From positions 315,889 to 379,888 of the forward strand of contig MNCI01013583.1 of assembly GCA_015680685.1 (NCBI GenBank): 64,000 nucleotides of DNA, given 5' to 3'. A program made the translations under genes and the position numbers. Origin of the DNA: Gnetum montanum. Its lineage: Eukaryota; Streptophyta; Gnetopsida; Gnetales; Gnetaceae. Positions 60,201-62,665 of the stretch are shown piece after piece; the stretch's first letter is position 1; each line of letters opens with the position of its first letter. The notes beneath the pieces are model-generated. The model searched no databases. It was not told the origin of the DNA and saw nothing but the letters and a program-made list of their open reading frames with translations.

Positions 60201-62665
60201 ATTAATTATTACACCCCTTTAGATATTAAACTAGCTTATATATCTTTATCAATTGGCCAAGATGATTTTAAATAGATGATTTTAACCAAGCCAGACTACC
60301 GGACAAGGTAACAAGATATCTAAAAACAGAATCACTCATCCCTCCTCTATTTCTCTACCACTTACCCAATTTAGTTTTACCCTCTTGGTCAAGTTTGTTC
60401 TGTCTTTGTTTGTTCATGGTGTTTTTGAGCGTTATTTATGCGAGAGATTTATTTCTTAAAAACACAATGAACAAACAAAAACAGAACAAACTTGACCAAG
60501 AGGATAAAACTAACTTGAGAAAGGGGTAGAGAAACAAAGGATGGATGAGTGATTCCATTTTTGGATATCTTGTTGCCTCGTCCAATAGTCGGGCTTGGTT
60601 AAAATCATCTTATTTAAAATCATCTCGGCCAATTGATAGAGATATATACGTGAATGTTTCTATTTTGTTTGAAAACCAATGTTCTAACGTGGCAATGTTG
60701 ACAAACTTCACCCCCCCTCGCACCCACCATCACGTGAGATGGGTTGGCCTCTCGGCCAAAATAAATAACTGTGTCTTTCTCTTACACTATCTAAATGTAT
60801 AAACTTTCGTAGCTCGAGGAGGAGGAGGCATTGTTTTTCTTGTTTTTTTAAGCCATCGTGGAATCTGGCCTATAAAAACTGCATAATTAATTACAAAGTA
60901 GAACTGCAGAAATGTTATGGTAACAAGCTTCCTAAGGATTTATTAATGAATCTGTTTTGAATTATGGAAGGAGAGAAATTTAAAGTGTTTCAATAAAAAT
61001 CCAGGATCTCAAAGAGTGTGGCCTGCGATTATTTGGCTGAGGAGTGTTCTAGCTTCAATTAGAAAGCGTTTCACTTGGAATCAACAAAACTTAGCGCACC
61101 ATGATGACTGAATGCTGTTATTAAAGCTTGTCACTGTAAACACCCTTTCTATTGACCTGGCTACAATAGATTCCCAGATTCTCACTTATCCTAAAAATAA
61201 TAATAATAATAAAAGAAAATAAATAATTAAACACAATGTGCAGAAAAGTAAAACAAATTCTGAATTTTTCTGAATTCTTTCATGGAGTATTTTTACGAAA
61301 CATTTTTAAGAAATAGTTCCATGAATCCTTTTATTATTCAAAAGAACTGTCTGTTGGTTTTCCATTCACAGTTTAATCCAAGTTGTTTAACCATTCTTCA
61401 CTTGGCAAATTTTGCATGACATAAGATTTGAGTTTAATCACAGTGAAGTTCCATTAACAAAGCCATTCCGTAGAAGAAAACGATTAATTACCAATTTCCT
61501 TAAAATATTTTTATATTAAAAAAGTGTTAATAATACAGAAGTGCATTAGAACAACTGGCTAAGGAATTCTTAGCTCAGCTACTTTGTAGTAAAACCAATT
61601 GTCTTGCAATACAACTAGTAACTGTCACACTGTAATTGAACTCTTAGGCTCTCAATTGGCTCAGTAGCCTATGTGGGCTAATGGCCTATTTTGTAGTCTT
61701 TTGCTTCACTGCAAAGAACATGACTCCAAGTAATGTTTACCAATGTTGAGTTGTTTCGTAACTACAGGTTGGTTATGCTGGGCTACTGTTTTGCAACTAC
61801 AGGTATCTCCAACGACAACTGCCACAGAAGCCTTCAGTTTAAAATAGTCTCTTGTTGGTATACCTAGGTTAAAATTGGCTGACTATACGCCCGGAGATTA
61901 CAGAGTCAGCGGTTCTTCCATTTGACAACTTAACCACACCCATCCCAGAAAGAAATAAAATAAAAAGATATTACAGCCATCAGAGCTGAGAGAACAGATA
62001 AAAAGTAAAAACCATCAAGCATGCTTTCTCAAAATTAACTTGATAACAACAATTTATCAAATTGCATGACATAATTTCCACAAAATATTCTTTGATGCCA
62101 AAAAATAAGAATTTAGCTAGAATGCCATACGAATATTAAAAATTGTACACCAATGTTAACCAGTGTGATACCTTAGCTGCACGCTTGTGAATATCCTTCA
62201 CAAAATAATGTGATATGCTCAACAAAGTTACATGAGTCAAAATAACAATAGCTCTGTAGAATGCCAGAAAAGGACCAAAGCGATGATAAGCTGACAGTGC
62301 ACTTGAACCATGACTCCCGATGGCATGTCCAAATTCATTCTCAAGAGACGCCCTTCTAGACTTTGCATACTCAGCCGATGCTTCATCTCCATGGACATTG
62401 GTAGAGAAACTACAGCAAATTAATGTGAAAAAACAGAAACAATTTCAAGTGTGTATTAATTGGTATGTTTAATCCATTTGCAAACGTGAAAATCAACTAT
62501 AATGGACTGGAACCTTAAGTAAAATTTCCATATATGCTAGCTAATTAAGAAATTCAAACATGAAACAAACATACTTTTGTAGATTTGTCAGGCCCTTAAA
62601 AATGCTATAATGTTCAACTGCTTTAATGAGTTTTGAAGTGGAACATTTTGTGAATGTGCTGCAAC
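7961..62665 (-). CDS. ABC1K: ABC1/UbiB-family atypical kinase (ABC1K, plastid type), split gene with 12-13 exons
   Basis: Exons in transcript order: 62665-62575 (probable), 62409-62172, 57835-57794, 45275-45204, 41652-41517, 41413-41256, 36754-36670, 36343-36141, 35784-35623, 24467-24315, 16183-15923, 8827-8315, 8191-7961. All junctions are GT-AG and phases agree throughout. The protein has every ABC1K hallmark: KLGQ across the 57794/45275 junction, AAAS loop (41547-41536), VAVK lysine (41381-41379), ExD (36736-36728), HADPHPGN (35739-35716) and DFG (35679-35671). These families are atypical kinases. Plastid members sit in plastoglobules or thylakoids and act on prenylquinone and chlorophyll metabolism. 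From memory the sequence resembles the Arabidopsis ABC1K6 subgroup, which is a tentative placement. About 780 codons are visible. The start codon and transit peptide were not found. No frameshift or stop breaks any exon, so the gene is probably functional. Confidence 0.93.
8315..8827 (-). CDS. ABC1K exon, variable C-terminal region
   Basis: 171 codons beginning VMAIADESVDVDKN. A moderately conserved part (FDMRAVAAATVDLLEFIFSG, then GERVRIYLVQDIVKAIN) is followed by a charged Gln/Asn/His-rich tail. Acceptor TTTTTTCAG, donor CAG|GTATG. The hydrophilic tail is likely disordered. Confidence 0.92.
8828..9199. other. ABC1K intron sequence, nothing recognised
   Basis: AT-rich intron 5' part with no ORF or repeat identified by eye. 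Confidence 0.3.
9200..9985 (-). mobile_element. LINE copy H: 5'-truncated 3' part with coiled coil and J-like segment
   Basis: On the minus strand, about 9985-9560 encodes a Glu/Arg-rich coiled coil (EKAIAKATAIATRR, ARQEERYGWEAKWEA). Then 9506-9290 reads GKCPYQVMGI, ALRRHIRR, LHLDKT, KEFQ and a TFVDTEQRR stretch. This matches, position for position, the C-terminal part of LINE copies B, C and D. Several stops interrupt it. A C/G-rich 3' untranslated stretch lies near 9225. RT, endonuclease and ORF1 are absent. Confidence 0.75.
10191..10997. repeat. Long inverted repeat (foldback-type element)
   Basis: The left arm 10191-10444 is the reverse complement of the right arm 10691-10997. Shared blocks include TAGTGGGTTGATTATAGGCC, TAGATGTGGTTGAATGTAAT, TTGCCTATGCAAAAATTGTA and TTATTTAATTTATAA. 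The right arm carries about 55 bp with no counterpart in the left arm. The 246-bp spacer has no long ORF. A transcript could form a hairpin stem of about 250 bp. Confidence 0.9.
11020..11535 (+). pseudogene. LINE A ORF1 remnant (DUF4283-like end, zinc knuckle, Pro-rich)
   Basis: FFKEFITFDHFTNSMERM matches copy B FFREFITFDKFTKSKERM. CTICGN is the start of a decayed CCHC knuckle. A repeated APKVP proline-rich stretch follows. Confidence 0.65.
11535..12600 (+). pseudogene. LINE A reverse transcriptase remnant
   Basis: HFRPIRVCNTLLRLFSKM, GLCVKLDITQAYNTVSW (first catalytic Asp), RGLQQGDLMSPLLFILVMD and HYTDDPILFS (catalytic YxDD as YTDD). At least two frameshifts separate the blocks. Both catalytic aspartate motifs survive. 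Confidence 0.85.
12636..13359 (+). pseudogene. LINE A post-RT region with zf-RVT
   Basis: NCPLCLIDIKTLDHFLYHC is the CxxC...HxxxxC zinc-binding segment found after RT in plant L1 elements. KSRNNLIFHG follows, the usual end of that domain. Confidence 0.75.
13360..13625 (+). pseudogene. LINE A extension domain (family-specific, unknown fold)
   Basis: Reads SFFDKWVGDETKFQERQIWV, then ALAKALGVSTKGEL and EFFQGAIPRTTSGHIQKA. It aligns with the segment after zf-RVT in copies B, C and D: a GD.. F..xxI pattern, a [YA]LxV turn, then EFF....P.xxSG+.+K. No known domain recognised with confidence. Confidence 0.55.
13960..14352 (+). pseudogene. LINE A charged coiled coil
   Basis: AELKELIDKAFLLTAEQAQV, then EERATWEARWMRRQVEIQRK, is strongly helical and Glu/Arg/Gln-rich. 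It corresponds in place to the coiled coil of copies B-D, but no J-like segment follows. The 3' end differs from the other copies. Confidence 0.55.
14633..14840. mobile_element. Small MITE (PIF/Harbinger-like) with TAA target duplication
   Basis: 208 bp, bounded by GGGCATGTTTGGT and its imperfect complement ACCAAACACACCC, flanked by TAA on both sides (14630-14632, 14841-14843). No coding capacity. A related end, GAACCAAACATGCCCTAA, occurs near 40502-40519. Confidence 0.65.
14844..15922. other. ABC1K intron sequence, no gene seen
   Basis: AT-rich with short fortuitous ORFs only. It contains the donor side of the exon at 15923. Confidence 0.3.
15923..16183 (-). CDS. ABC1K exon, C-terminal lobe
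   Basis: 87 codons beginning GVMNQLSDVMYEHMFSLPPD and containing GSLEGTAKILDPDFK, ESAYPFIIGRLLADP and RLERL. Acceptor TTTCCAG, donor CTT|GTAAA. Very strong similarity to plant plastid ABC1K proteins. Confidence 0.95.
16184..16619. other. ABC1K intron sequence before LINE B
   Basis: Acceptor-side intron with a polypyrimidine tract on the minus strand. No repeat or gene recognised. Confidence 0.3.
16741..17479 (+). pseudogene. LINE B ORF1 with CCHC zinc knuckle
   Basis: VPWELWIKEFLKTLVGFFRE, then a block ending MGFARFCMWRSL, is the DUF4283-like nucleic-acid-binding part. CGICGKTNHITAKC (17045-17086) is a perfect CX2CX4HX4C knuckle. A Gly/Pro-rich tail runs to the stop at 17477. This is the usual plant L1 ORF1 layout. 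Confidence 0.8.
17536..18250 (+). pseudogene. LINE B apurinic-type endonuclease remnant
   Basis: Begins MKILSWNCKGQSTPYKRSTL, the standard EEP endonuclease start (the WNC Asn is the metal-binding position). ETKL follows after an in-frame stop. LFTWSNRR in the later frame matches the FTW block. Too many stops for activity. Confidence 0.78.
18742..19590 (+). pseudogene. LINE B reverse transcriptase remnant
   Basis: KSTKAPKPNGWPIEFF, HFRPIGVCNML, MCVKLDITKAYDTIN, LHQGDPLLPYLFIIAMD and EHYADNTIL are RT blocks in order. The catalytic box is YADN instead of YxDD. Frameshifts separate the blocks. Confidence 0.85.
20370..21160 (+). pseudogene. LINE B zf-RVT tail and extension domain
   Basis: YCTMEKTIHHFSFLYHF is a degraded zinc-binding segment. 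From 20736: LVGDPNLDDNTFCKWW, ITGYLGVPKDREVVLPIGKG, LQDAESFFNRPTPKMGSGQV and VDHYFVQSSNVWKLQGAHF. The GLQDAxxFFxRxxPKxxSGQV signature recurs in copies C and D. Function unknown. Confidence 0.6.
21370..22060 (+). pseudogene. LINE B coiled coil and J-like C-terminus
   Basis: About 130 residues of Glu/Lys/Arg/Gln-rich coiled coil (AKVEARVHMEERVAWEIELL and following) precede SNARC. From 21803 the sequence reads PYVSMDV, VLRKFIQITVGKLHLDGARG, then QYKQF, EVVAFVASKHHRVVLDAIHA. His28 of the HLD loop is at 21884. The layout matches the helix II - HPD loop - helix III arrangement of a J-domain. Confidence 0.6.
22180..22425 (+). other. LINE B G-rich 3' UTR
   Basis: Repeated runs of 4-7 guanines between 22215 and 22345 (for example GGTGGGGGG and GGGGTGTGGGGAGGGGG) precede the A tail. 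Several G-quadruplexes could form. Similar G-rich stretches occur before the tails of copies A and C. Confidence 0.6.
22430..23580. other. ABC1K intron sequence, nothing recognised
   Basis: A-rich intronic DNA without a convincing ORF, RNA gene or repeat. Confidence 0.3.
23585..23735 (+). repeat. tRNA-derived SINE-like repeat (family alpha)
   Basis: GATTGTAAGGTGCTTG, TAAGACCTGGGTTCAAGC (a B-box-like GGTTCAAGC) and CACCCCTCCTAGGAACCTAG. It is homologous to the reverse complement of 59660-59825, which reads GGTAAAGGCCTTG, TAAGACCTAGG and ACCCTCCTAGGACCCTA. No tRNA secondary structure is kept, so it is not a tRNA gene. Confidence 0.55.
24315..24467 (-). CDS. ABC1K exon, post-DFG helical region
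   Basis: 51 codons, LVHYVNRDSLGLANDFLSLG and onward to MDFQ. Acceptor ATACAG, donor CAG|GTATA. It continues RVGLIRS from the exon 11.2 kb upstream, and the pair matches the conserved ABC1K block spanning this junction. Confidence 0.94.
24547..24744 (-). pseudogene. Copia-2 RNase H remnant
   Basis: TMYFDNQSVVKLIENLVFYE and STNHIEITVHYL are Copia RNase H blocks with the DNQSA-type motif. Truncated at the 3' side. Confidence 0.75.
25251..26200 (-). pseudogene. Copia-2 GAG-pre-integrase and integrase remnant
   Basis: CESCKIRKMHQLSFPKQNFK, ELIHSDVCGPISLQAWS (first catalytic Asp), WYFVLFIDDFT, and downstream AYVHIPLANCVKLDSKAMVG-like residues of the C-terminal part (25499-25251). Stops and gaps are frequent. 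Confidence 0.75.
26226..27545 (+). pseudogene. LINE C ORF1 (Ser/Gly-rich N-terminus, DUF4283-like, CCHC knuckle)
   Basis: Starts MSRNESESKGEYGAQGSSNG close to the 5' end of the element. LEQSLIGKFISASVSPKLEV, then ARGLALTQWQPRAHQDPYLF and WVWIQFSRIPWEMW, form the DUF4283-like domain. CGVCGKASHTTRDC is a perfect CX2CX4HX4C zinc knuckle. A Gly/Pro-rich tail contains the poly-G tract. At least two stops and one frameshift split it. Confidence 0.8.
27171..27209. repeat. 39-nt guanine homopolymer
   Basis: An uninterrupted G run inside the Gly-rich tail of ORF1. Its length is probably unreliable in the assembly. Confidence 0.95.
27757..28330 (+). pseudogene. LINE C endonuclease remnant, interrupted by an assembly gap
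   Basis: RILSWNCKGQGTPYKCNTLK and VFCLQETKL are the first endonuclease blocks. The middle is interrupted by nine N (28065-28073) and a C16 run. Later blocks are in shifted frames. Confidence 0.75.
28065..28073. other. Assembly gap of nine N
   Basis: Nine undetermined bases directly before C16 (28074-28089), within the LINE C endonuclease. Confidence 0.98.
28980..29865 (+). pseudogene. LINE C reverse transcriptase remnant
   Basis: VLGDNLLDAFNVMLFWEVWQ, VFVKERYIQDQ-like residues, NLDIMKAYDTMSW, LHQGNPLSPYLFILVMD and EHYANDTILFS follow RT order. The active-site box is YAND instead of YxDD. One frame is open from 29462 to 29776. Confidence 0.85.
30600..31390 (+). pseudogene. LINE C zf-RVT and extension domain
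   Basis: CATCPLYMAREETVTHFIWE and CPFSQQVW form the zinc segment. The extension then reads WLALLHGDPDLENGTFCTNW, LFQGVRIEFLMEAIVHYLNV, GLQDAQEFFSRRIPKTKSGQ and VDHDFVHSNNI, KFLGVHFAP. This is the longest open copy of the extension (30863-31126) and the best query for a fold search. Confidence 0.65.
31680..32300 (+). pseudogene. LINE C coiled coil and J-like C-terminus
   Basis: A Glu/Gln/His-rich coiled coil includes REEMQEEMNLQETQTQEEQE. It is followed by REGRCPYVIMNIG (Pro at 32071), ALRRHIRLRGKKLHLDSKG (His at 32152) and EAFKDFQQVMAFVDTK, RAVLDAIHG. Spacing from Pro to His is 27 residues, identical to copies B, D and H. Confidence 0.6.
33011..33070. repeat. 30-bp perfect tandem duplication
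   Basis: Two identical consecutive 30-bp copies beginning TATTCCCTGTAAAATGG, at 33011-33040 and 33041-33070, inside the Copia-2 gag region. Confidence 0.95.
33283..33650 (-). pseudogene. Copia-2 gag remnant
   Basis: YVIMVEKEDSAYKRWNKLAE, then FSSKPTEYYVVEGRRASFHT, looks like a decayed gag C-terminal half. Assigned by position between the PBS and pre-integrase as much as by sequence. Confidence 0.45.
33837..33849 (-). other. Copia-2 primer binding site
   Basis: The minus strand reads TGGTATCGGAGCA, close to the initiator-Met tRNA binding site TGGTATCAGAGC. It marks the end of the 5' LTR at about 33850. Confidence 0.65.
34290..34566 (+). mobile_element. 5'-truncated LINE 3' tail
   Basis: Ends ATCCTGACCTTCTCTCAAAAA, the same ending as LINE D (CCTGACCTTTTCTC-An). 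No coding motif. The 5' limit is approximate. Confidence 0.5.
34567..34957. other. ABC1K intron sequence, nothing recognised
   Basis: AT-rich, no ORF or repeat seen. Confidence 0.25.
34958..35105 (-). repeat. SINE-like repeat (family beta)
   Basis: The minus strand contains CACAGGTTCGATTTCAGTGG (a B box) and continues GGAATTCTGAAG, TCTAATAGATCC, AGTGGATGTAAGTAAAAATT. 40570-40747 on the same strand matches throughout. Confidence 0.55.
35623..35784 (-). CDS. ABC1K exon with catalytic HADPHPGN and DFG
   Basis: 54 codons, phase 0. GFFHADPHPGNL contains the catalytic Asp and metal-binding Asn. AYLDFGMMG contains the DFG aspartate. It ends HYRVGLIRS. Acceptor TGGCAG, donor TCG|GTATT. All catalytic positions are intact. 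Confidence 0.96.
36141..36343 (-). CDS. ABC1K exon, central kinase lobe
   Basis: Two leading bases and 67 codons. After a variable basic linker it reads KVPKIFWKFTRKSVLTMEWI, then DGIKLTD, matching the conserved TMEWIDGxKL block. It ends LIDQ at donor CAG|GTGCA. The acceptor TTTTTCTCAG is polypyrimidine-rich. Confidence 0.93.
36670..36754 (-). CDS. ABC1K exon with the ExD motif
   Basis: 28 codons plus one base. MFDEIDYVLEAQNAERF holds the ExD residues and the following conserved glutamate. Acceptor AAACAG, donor GCCA|GTGAG. Confidence 0.94.
36755..38600. other. ABC1K intron sequence, no gene recognised
   Basis: T-rich and A-rich stretches with scattered short ORFs that match nothing I know. 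Around 37460-37720 a loosely repetitive ATGTTRTGTAA/TTTATATTATG sequence occurs. Confidence 0.3.
38996..39050 (+). promoter_or_regulatory. LTR promoter: twin palindromes and TATA box
   Basis: ATGCGATATCGCAT (38996-39009) and CCGCGATATCGCGG (39013-39026) are perfect 14-bp palindromes sharing the core CGATATCG and separated by three bases. TATAAATA begins at 39041. Confidence 0.55.
39538..39638 (+). mobile_element. Short 5'-truncated LINE insertion with long target duplication
   Basis: About 100 bp ending ACATTCTCTC plus an A tail. It is flanked by identical 27-bp copies (39511-39537 and 39639-39665) that start AAGTTAGTTAATTAGTCTCT. The tail matches the 3' ends of the larger LINEs here. It interrupts the solo LTR. 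Confidence 0.85.
40034..40245 (+). repeat. tRNA-derived SINE-like repeat (family gamma)
   Basis: Head GGGGCACAGCTTAGTTGGTTAAAGC looks like a tRNA 5' half with an A box. The body, GAGACATGTACAACCTGAGG, GGTAAAAATATT, GAAATCATTGTCAAA, and the GATGATGATTAA end recur at 40524-40565 and 40750-40865. The 3' half does not fold as a tRNA. Confidence 0.55.
40524..40970 (+). repeat. Second family-gamma repeat, interrupted by a family-beta SINE
   Basis: TGAGACATGTGCAACCTACG and GGTAAAAATATT (40530-40570) continue at 40750 with AATCATAGAAAATCATTGTC and ATGATGATGATTAA. The intervening 40570-40747 is a beta SINE in the opposite orientation. Confidence 0.5.
40570..40747 (-). repeat. SINE-like repeat (family beta), with tRNA-like head
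   Basis: The minus strand starts GTTAACTTAGTGGTAAGAG (A box), then AACTTTGAATCC (B-box-like), then a body shared with 34958-35105, ending AGTGGACATAAGTAAAAAAT and TTCAGTTTC. Confidence 0.6.
41256..41413 (-). CDS. ABC1K exon with the VAVK lysine
   Basis: Two bases complete an Ala codon, then 52 codons follow. GEVVAVKVQRPG holds the ATP-anchoring lysine. The exon ends INEM before the donor ATG|GTAGG. The upstream intron is only 103 bp. Confidence 0.95.
41517..41652 (-). CDS. ABC1K exon, alanine-rich nucleotide loop
   Basis: 45 codons plus one base. It starts DKIPPFPNK and ends PVAAASLGQVYK. AAAS replaces the glycine-rich loop of ordinary kinases and is characteristic of ABC1 proteins. The donor is AAAG|GTAAC in phase 1. 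Confidence 0.95.
42110..42190 (-). repeat. tRNA-like SINE head (family beta-like)
   Basis: The minus strand reads GCATAGCTCAGTGGTAACTC, TTGGCTTGTAAA, TTGTGAATCC. It has good A- and B-box matches, but no acceptor stem closes, so it is not a tRNA gene. Confidence 0.5.
42191..43780. other. ABC1K intron sequence with a short CA microsatellite
   Basis: Contains a CA run near 42406-42420 and T-rich stretches. A minus-strand 78-codon ORF (42821-42585, PTVYGSVSAGAWAFVGDLHS) has protein-like composition but no homology I recognise and no supporting splice context. Confidence 0.3.
43780..45165 (-). mobile_element. Third Ty1/Copia fragment (RT/RNase H end and possible 3' LTR)
   Basis: 45127-44942 reads CILFLYIDDMLIAGNDT (RT YxDD box) and GELFVIKVLGPTRKILGAKI. 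Further on the minus strand VGIVSRFMSDPC, WTHWSAMKWIL is the RT/RNase H connection. 43780-44050 is LTR-like but unpaired. It is truncated about 40 bp from the ABC1K exon at 45204. Confidence 0.75.
45204..45275 (-). CDS. ABC1K exon carrying LGQ of the KxGQ motif
   Basis: 24 codons, LGQALSTRPDILPNAYCQEL and onward, phase 0 on both sides. Acceptor AATGCAG, donor CAG|GTATC. LGQxLSTRPDxLP is the diagnostic ABC1 N-terminal signature. A Copia fragment begins only about 40 bp beyond its donor. Confidence 0.95.
45385..46560 (-). mobile_element. LINE copy E: non-autonomous, ORF1 start fused to coiled-coil end
   Basis: On the minus strand 46560-46310 reads MEQSLVGKFVFVGT, EQVKRWVSS and HDDLFLFVFHSFMDK, matching copy C ORF1 LEQSLIGKFISA, VIRKWLAT, PKNLLLFIFQ. 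It then passes into the charged coiled coil (AEEEAFRKQTRRCEEEQEYE) and a decayed J-like segment (YLYVEM). It ends in an A tail (plus-strand T9 near 45393). Endonuclease and RT are absent. Confidence 0.7.
46600..47520 (+). mobile_element. Possible 5'-truncated LINE-related tail (copy F)
   Basis: A helical charged stretch (MMMLKEAALLHPSKIMYLEE) precedes a T-rich 3' part ending TAATACATAATCATGAATTT and CCTCAAATAAC, resembling other LINE ends. No RT. Assignment is weak. Confidence 0.35.
47570..48566 (+). pseudogene. LINE D ORF1
   Basis: Starts MMGNENSRSSGPSITAIKGG, Ser/Gly-rich like copy C. LSLIGKFVSTRAHSQLDLIK, then WIRVSRIPWELWTKDFLYML and FFGEFITFD, is the DUF4283-like domain. The zinc knuckle is largely lost (GSMGKENMPQRTTKC). 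Two frameshifts. Confidence 0.75.
49049..50050 (+). pseudogene. LINE D endonuclease remnant
   Basis: MNILS, NCRG, GTPYKRSTLKELV and LQESKI give the N-terminal blocks, with a stop replacing the Trp of SWNCRG. Downstream LVGNFKQR, KIDQVWVNS and KFEYTWLTK-like residues follow endonuclease order. Confidence 0.7.
50340..51340 (+). pseudogene. LINE D reverse transcriptase remnant
   Basis: LDGWHIEFYREFIDVLDNNI, FRPIEVCNTLLNLFTKIL, FKLDITKAYDTIN and NHYMDDMILVTR in order. The YMDD catalytic box is intact. Stops separate the blocks. Confidence 0.82.
52215..52530 (+). pseudogene. LINE D extension domain, cut by the Gypsy element
   Basis: LLPLLVDDPDLTDYAFYRQW, FQGVCIELIEAIVAKYLNV, LQDA and FFNGLVPKMTSGQVPKSAL align block by block with copies B and C. 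The domain breaks off just before the Gypsy RT. Confidence 0.6.
52537..53215 (+). pseudogene. Gypsy reverse transcriptase remnant
   Basis: SAPMLFAKE, LNTYSIKNR, DLCQGYYQVQITKGDEKMTA, FMPFGLCNTPGTFF, FLDKFIVVYL and HKLYVKWKKYEFGKPKLKFL appear in order. A stop and frameshift destroy the YxDD box just after VVYL. Confidence 0.85.
53258..53614 (+). pseudogene. Gypsy RNase H remnant
   Basis: QPMLALLDFSKPFEVHTDAL, AFKSKELNQTEQLWPVHEKE and VKIDNTTMSYPLNQSKL match Gypsy RNase H. The frame is open across the domain. Confidence 0.85.
53747..54240 (+). pseudogene. Gypsy integrase N-terminal zinc finger and core remnant
   Basis: HNWHVLPSKIINECHNTLRA, NHLGHKHMVELVEQ and SCLVCQYDKSS form the HHCC finger (H...H, C..C). 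ISMDFIIELPI marks the start of the core. Frameshifts follow. Confidence 0.75.
54837..55060 (+). pseudogene. Gypsy integrase C-terminal end
   Basis: NSVAYKLQLLAYLAKNHQVF and HVSMLKKFNLWDN are the typical integrase end preceding a chromodomain in chromovirus-type Gypsy elements. I see no clear chromodomain after it. Confidence 0.65.
55635..55740. repeat. 53-bp tandem duplication
   Basis: Copies at 55635-55687 and 55688-55740 differ at only about three positions. The unit begins ACCTAAATTGCACAAACTT. It lies in Gypsy 3' sequence. Confidence 0.9.
55890..56230 (+). repeat. Gypsy LTR-like 3' segment
   Basis: Matches 63560-63850 in order (GGAGATCCTTTTAGATTCCA against GAAGATCCTTAGAAGTTCCA, AACTACAT, CTAATTCCTT, GATATGTAGGCTTG, GAGCTAGATGCA-like). 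It is read as part of the element's LTR. Confidence 0.5.
56390..56830 (+). pseudogene. LINE D coiled coil and J-like C-terminus with HPDK loop
   Basis: QIKEDLCREEEHLA and AHAFLEEAQMKRS continue the coiled coil seen in copy B. KCPYVVMGINKNAYEASLRM then FIRITCSKLHPDKA (Pro 56570, His 56651) is followed by REEQYKEFH and VASKHN in shifted frame. The 33-residue block aligns gap-free to J-domain helix I, helix II and HPD loop (family pattern YxVLGVxKNAxxxxIKKAYR, then K.HPDK). Confidence 0.65.
57110..57793. other. ABC1K intron sequence, nothing recognised
   Basis: AT-rich DNA between LINE D and the 42-bp exon. Confidence 0.3.
57794..57835 (-). CDS. ABC1K exon, start of ABC1 domain
   Basis: A 14-codon microexon, FRRTLIQLGPFYIK, with acceptor AACAG and donor AAG|GTGAG. 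It supplies the K of the KxGQ motif. It is isolated by introns of 4.3 kb upstream and 12.5 kb downstream in transcript order, and automated annotation could easily miss it. Confidence 0.92.
57836..59659. other. ABC1K intron sequence, possible SINE tail near 59030-59075
   Basis: No gene. AGCCAACCCCATTTTGTTGG and GACAAGGCTAGGATGATGAT resemble the conserved 3' end of Au-type plant SINEs. A similar GGCTAGGATTATGATGATCA occurs near 63352. Confidence 0.3.
59660..59825 (-). repeat. tRNA-derived SINE-like repeat (family alpha)
   Basis: The minus strand reads GGATGGTAAAGGCCTTGTTT, TAAGACCTAGGTTTGAACC and CCCTCCTAGGACCCTACC, homologous to 23585-23735. Confidence 0.55.
60236..60649. mobile_element. Hairpin MITE with near-perfect 190-bp arms
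   Basis: 60236-60426 and 60458-60649 are inverted copies separated by a 31-nt loop. Shared blocks: ATCAATTGGCC, GATGATTTTAACCAAGCC, AACAAGATATC, TTGGTCAAGTTTGTTCTGT, TTTGTTTGTTCAT. No coding capacity. It lies in the 4.3-kb ABC1K intron, so it is transcribed with the pre-mRNA. Confidence 0.88.
60650..62171. other. ABC1K intron sequence, nothing recognised
   Basis: AT-rich, with an AAT microsatellite near 61196-61215. No gene or repeat family identified. Confidence 0.3.
62172..62409 (-). CDS. ABC1K exon, N-terminal helical region
   Basis: 79 full codons follow one leading base. The acceptor is TGCTGTAG and the donor AAG|GTATC. The segment includes RRASLENEFG, then a hydrophobic stretch (FGPFLAFYRAIVILTHVTLL), and ends KDIHKRAAK, which leads into the ABC1 domain. 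The exon ends in phase 0. Confidence 0.9.
62575..62665 (-). CDS. ABC1K probable upstream coding exon
   Basis: An open segment reading CSTFTKCSTSKLIKAVEHYS and onward ends with the donor CAAAA|GTATG. Its two left-over bases join the single first base of the next exon to make an in-frame Asn codon. The acceptor is TTGCAG at 62666, or the next CAG seven bases further in. It is serine/threonine-rich, as expected near a plastid transit peptide. There is no catalytic motif to confirm it, so splice-site and phase agreement is the only support. The intron to the next exon is 165 bp. Confidence 0.55.
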
